Source: Bacillus sp. (in: firmicutes) (lineage in GTDB: Bacteria > Bacillota > Bacilli > Bacillales > Cytobacillaceae). Taken from it: a stretch of 43,481 bases of DNA. The notes beneath the pieces were generated by a model. It was not told the DNA's origin. It ran no database searches and worked only from the letters and a program-made list of their open reading frames with translations. The DNA lies in the NCBI GenBank assembly GCA_011524525.1, contig WTKE01000033.1:1-43481 (forward strand). Reading direction: 5' to 3'. The position numbers and the translations under genes were made by a program. Below are positions 41,461-43,481 of the stretch, in pieces. The number at the start of each line of letters is the position of its first letter. Position 1 is the first letter of the stretch.

Positions 41461-41498
41461 AATTTTAAAGATAGTTTCTAAGAATACTATCATACGGG

Positions 41499-41535
41499 CC
41501 GAGTACATACCGAAAAGGGTAGTACTCGGTTTTTT
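41499..41535 (+). terminator. Terminator after the PDZ-Lon protease gene
   Basis: CCGAGTACATACC (41499-41511) pairs with GGTAGTACTCGG (41518-41529) with a one-base bulge, followed by six T. The opposite-strand DUF624 gene ends just beyond it. Confidence 0.9.
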
Positions 41536-41547
41536 AATTGTATTACA

Positions 41548-42150
41548 TCATAAGGTTTTGACCTGTTCTTGGACTTTTTGAAAGACACGATGACAAAGAA
41601 AGCTGATACAAAAAGCACAAACACAATAGATGAATAAAAAGGTAATTTGCCAAAAATAAAGGATCATCCCTGTAGCCGTAATACATAGCAAGGACAAAAT
41701 CGTGGTTGGTAAGAATCTTAATGAAAAGAAAAATGAGTTTTTGACGAGATCAATTGTTTTCATTTGGTAGTGAGCCATCATTGGAAATAAATAAATTGTT
41801 GTTATTAATAATATAAATCCAATAAGTAAAAAGATAGAATAGAAGATAGGTTGTAATGACCCGAGGCTATTCATTAAGGTAAAGTCTAAAAATAATAGAC
41901 CGGAGAGTAATAACCAAGTCAACCCAAGCACAAAACTTTGTTTGAAGTTTTCTTTGAAAAATTTCATGTAAGAACGAAAGACACTATAGTCCTTGTGGAT
42001 AATCCATTGTCGAGTGACACAGTACATCGCAACGGTCGCAGGGAAAATGGTGATAACGGGAAGACAAAATAAAAGCCATAAAATATTCAGTTGAAAAAGA
42101 GCGGTTACAATTTCTAGCATTCTAAAAAATGCATTGTTTTCGTATTTCAT
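41548..42150 (-). CDS. DUF624 (YesL-like) membrane protein
   Basis: The protein of about 200 residues has five or six membrane helices, with the family N terminus NNAFFRMLEIVTALFQLNILWL and the CLPVITIFPAT segment. DUF624 proteins often accompany carbohydrate ABC transporters, as YesL does in B. subtilis, but this gene stands alone. ATG 42150 is chosen because GGTGA lies five bases upstream; a TTG at 42162 is possible. Function is unknown. Confidence 0.85.
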   Translation of the reverse strand: MKYENNAFFRMLEIVTALFQLNILWLLFCLPVITIFPATVAMYCVTRQWIIHKDYSVFRSYMKFFKENFKQSFVLGLTWLLLSGLLFLDFTLMNSLGSLQPIFYSIFLLIGFILLITTIYLFPMMAHYQMKTIDLVKNSFFFSLRFLPTTILSLLCITATGMILYFWQITFLFIYCVCAFCISFLCHRVFQKVQEQVKTL

Positions 42151-42255
42151 TTTCTTCACCAAGTTTCTTGTTTTCTAGGATTATCATAAAAATAGCATAT
42201 TCTTACCGATAAAAAAAGCTGGAATTTCTATCACATATTACGAGAGGAGAAGATC

Positions 42256-42951
42256 ATGAAGATTAAAGCACTATTTTTTGATTTGGACGATACATTACAC
42301 GACTCGCAATATCCTTTTGAAAAAACAGTAGAAGAACTGCTCCCGGAAGTAGCTTCAGAATTGAATATGAATGAACTATATATAAAGTTTAGAGAGGCTA
42401 GTGATTGGTTGTGGAAGGACTATGTGGCAGGGAAAATGTCTCTAGTTGATCTACGAACAAAGAGGATGATCTTAGCTTTAAAAAGTATGAATATAACGAT
42501 AGATTCAGAGACAGCTCGAATGTTTCAAAACCAATACGAGTATAATCAGAGTCAGCTTAAGATGTTCCCGGAGGTACCGAATCTTCTGGAAGAAATTAAA
42601 AGGAAGGGGATCACTGTAGGAATGATCACAAATGGTCCGGTTGAACATCAGCACAGTAAAATTTCTTCTTTAGGGCTGAAAAGCCATATTCCTAGCAATC
42701 TCATTTTTGTATCTGATGGAGTAGGGGTAGCTAAGCCTAATCCAGATATCTTCCATCATGTGAGAAAGCATGTAAGTCTGCCTCCTCATGAATTACTATA
42801 CGTAGGGGATTCATGGGAGAATGATATAGTTGGCTCTTCGAAAGCGGGCTGGCAATCACTTTGGTTTAACCATCGTAAAAGAGAGCCAGAAACAGATGAT
42901 AAGCCTCTGGCAGTTATCCACAATTTATTAAAAATTTTGGATTACGTATAA
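42256..42951 (+). CDS. HAD superfamily hydrolase (phosphatase-like)
   Basis: The 231-residue protein contains all four HAD motifs: DLDDT near residue 9 (nucleophile Asp), TNGP for motif II, the Lys in KPNPDIF for motif III and GDSWENDI for motif IV. The helical cap between motifs I and II places it in subclass I with YsaA/YjjG-type phosphatases. The substrate is not predictable. SD GAGAGGAG lies just before ATG 42256. It is divergent from the DUF624 gene. Confidence 0.9.
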   Translation: MKIKALFFDLDDTLHDSQYPFEKTVEELLPEVASELNMNELYIKFREASDWLWKDYVAGKMSLVDLRTKRMILALKSMNITIDSETARMFQNQYEYNQSQLKMFPEVPNLLEEIKRKGITVGMITNGPVEHQHSKISSLGLKSHIPSNLIFVSDGVGVAKPNPDIFHHVRKHVSLPPHELLYVGDSWENDIVGSSKAGWQSLWFNHRKREPETDDKPLAVIHNLLKILDYV

Positions 42952-42991
42952 ATGGTTATGAACAAAAAACATGTGGGTAAGGTGTTAATAG

Positions 42992-43138
42992 ATGAGTAAT
43001 GAGGTGTATGGAATTCGCTTTTTGGATACATATCGTGGAGCAGGAACTTTCTACACATGGAGCGGTGTTGGTGAAGTTATTAACCGAGTGGGTGCTTTTG
43101 CGGAAAAAAAAGAGTCGGAAACGTCAGGTCAAAGTTAA
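42992..43138 (+). CDS. Small 48-residue protein of unknown function
   Basis: ATG 42992 follows TAAGGTG (42978-42984) by seven bases and opens a 48-codon frame ending at TAA 43138. The peptide starts MSNEVYGIRFLDTYRGAG and contains FYTWSGVGEVINRVGAF before a charged tail. It looks like a folded small protein rather than random sequence: balanced composition, aromatic residues and no low complexity. A longer overlapping frame starting at 42999 lacks an SD. I do not recognise the family. It may be co-transcribed with the HAD gene 40 bases upstream. Confidence 0.6.
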   Translation: MSNEVYGIRFLDTYRGAGTFYTWSGVGEVINRVGAFAEKKESETSGQS

Positions 43139-43232
43139 TGTTTATAGAATTTCTACTTTTTCTTCGATGTTTGGGTGGGATTTTTGGATTTTTTAGTGGA
43201 AATATAGCGGATGGGTAGGAATGGGGAAGGGG

Positions 43233-43481
43233 TTATTTGCGATTCTAGGAATATATTTGCGATTCCAGAGATTTATTTGCGATTCTAGGAATATACTTGC
43301 GATTTCAGAGATTTATTTGCGATTCTAGAAATATACTTGCGATTCCAGAGATTTATTTGCGATTCTAGGAATATACATGCGATTCCAGCGATTTATTTGC
43401 GATTCTAGGAATATACATGCGATTCCAGAGATTTATTTGCGATTCTAGGAATATACTTGCGATTCCAGAGATTTATTTGCG
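43233..43481. repeat. 40-bp tandem repeat array reaching the window edge
   Basis: At least six 40-bp units run from 43233 to the end of the window. Each unit is two related 20-bp halves sharing TTGCGATTC, one ending CTAGGAAT and the other CCAGAGAT. Units differ by single substitutions, for example at 43302-43306, 43329 and 43389. The period is not a multiple of three and no reading frame or SD is associated with it. The bases between 43139 and 43232 hold nothing I can identify. Confidence 0.93.

Noticed and set aside
42999-43196. 65-residue ORF near the right edge
   Set aside because: It has no SD and overlaps the better supported 48-residue frame at 42992-43138.
43233-43481. CRISPR array
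   Set aside because: The units are contiguous near-identical repeats without unique spacers, so this is a tandem repeat, not CRISPR.

Overview
The window is AT-rich with strong AGGAGG-type ribosome binding sites and frequent TTG/GTG starts. Its gene set is typical of Bacillaceae: an intact Fur-controlled ykuN-ykuO-ykuP block, an AprX-type protease, RocA/PutP/RocG, YetF-, YqjA- and YlbL-like proteins, and a YesN-type regulator. I read it as a chromosomal segment of a Bacillus-like firmicute; the species cannot be named. No rRNA, tRNA, CRISPR array, transposase or prophage gene was seen.

Region 1 (1-10244). A truncated membrane-protein gene at the left edge is followed by an unusual cluster: M81 (MlrC-type) metallohydrolase, LysR regulator, M24-fold protein that has lost both metal-binding aspartates, ceramidase-like hydrolase, PTS EIIBC, old-yellow-enzyme-type oxidoreductase with a cysteine cluster, EamA transporter and a stand-alone EIIA. 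A 32-base element carrying its own promoter occurs twice, before the M81 gene and before the PTS gene, so the cluster looks like one LysR regulon. It probably takes up a phosphorylated sugar-like substrate and opens it by hydrolysis and flavin chemistry. This is the best candidate for an undescribed system.

Region 2 (10495-14085). An aprX-like subtilase is broken by one missing C. A cluster of palindromic repeat units follows, then the two-flavodoxin ykuNOP operon behind a double Fur box.

Region 3 (14131-23410). This is a sugar ABC locus with a cre site: ChvE-like binding lipoprotein, ATPase and permease, then a membrane-anchored binding protein, LytS/YesM-type kinase, YesN-type regulator and a second, clearly XylF-like lipoprotein. 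Three binding proteins share one translocator, and the sensing part matches the XylFII-LytS three-component arrangement for xylose.

Region 4 (23425-28645). An ECF41 sigma factor sits behind an FAD oxidoreductase, and the promoter matches the ECF41 consensus. A DUF4405 membrane cytochrome-like protein, a YetF-like protein and an HD-GYP protein follow. The DUF4405 and HD-GYP genes share an 11-bp-period direct repeat at the same distance from the -10 box.

Region 5 (28646-39089). A single-aptamer glycine riboswitch precedes a CycA-like transporter. The proline-to-glutamate-to-2-oxoglutarate operon (PutB, RocA, PutP, RocG) follows, with a 19-bp perfect inverted repeat in its leader. Next come a YqjA-like protein and a PAS-AAA-Fis regulator lacking the GAFTGA loop.

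Region 6 (38897-43481). A promoter-leader-terminator unit precedes an OFA-family transporter. A YlbL-like PDZ/Lon protease, a DUF624 membrane protein, a HAD phosphatase, a 48-residue small ORF and a 40-bp tandem repeat array reach the right edge.
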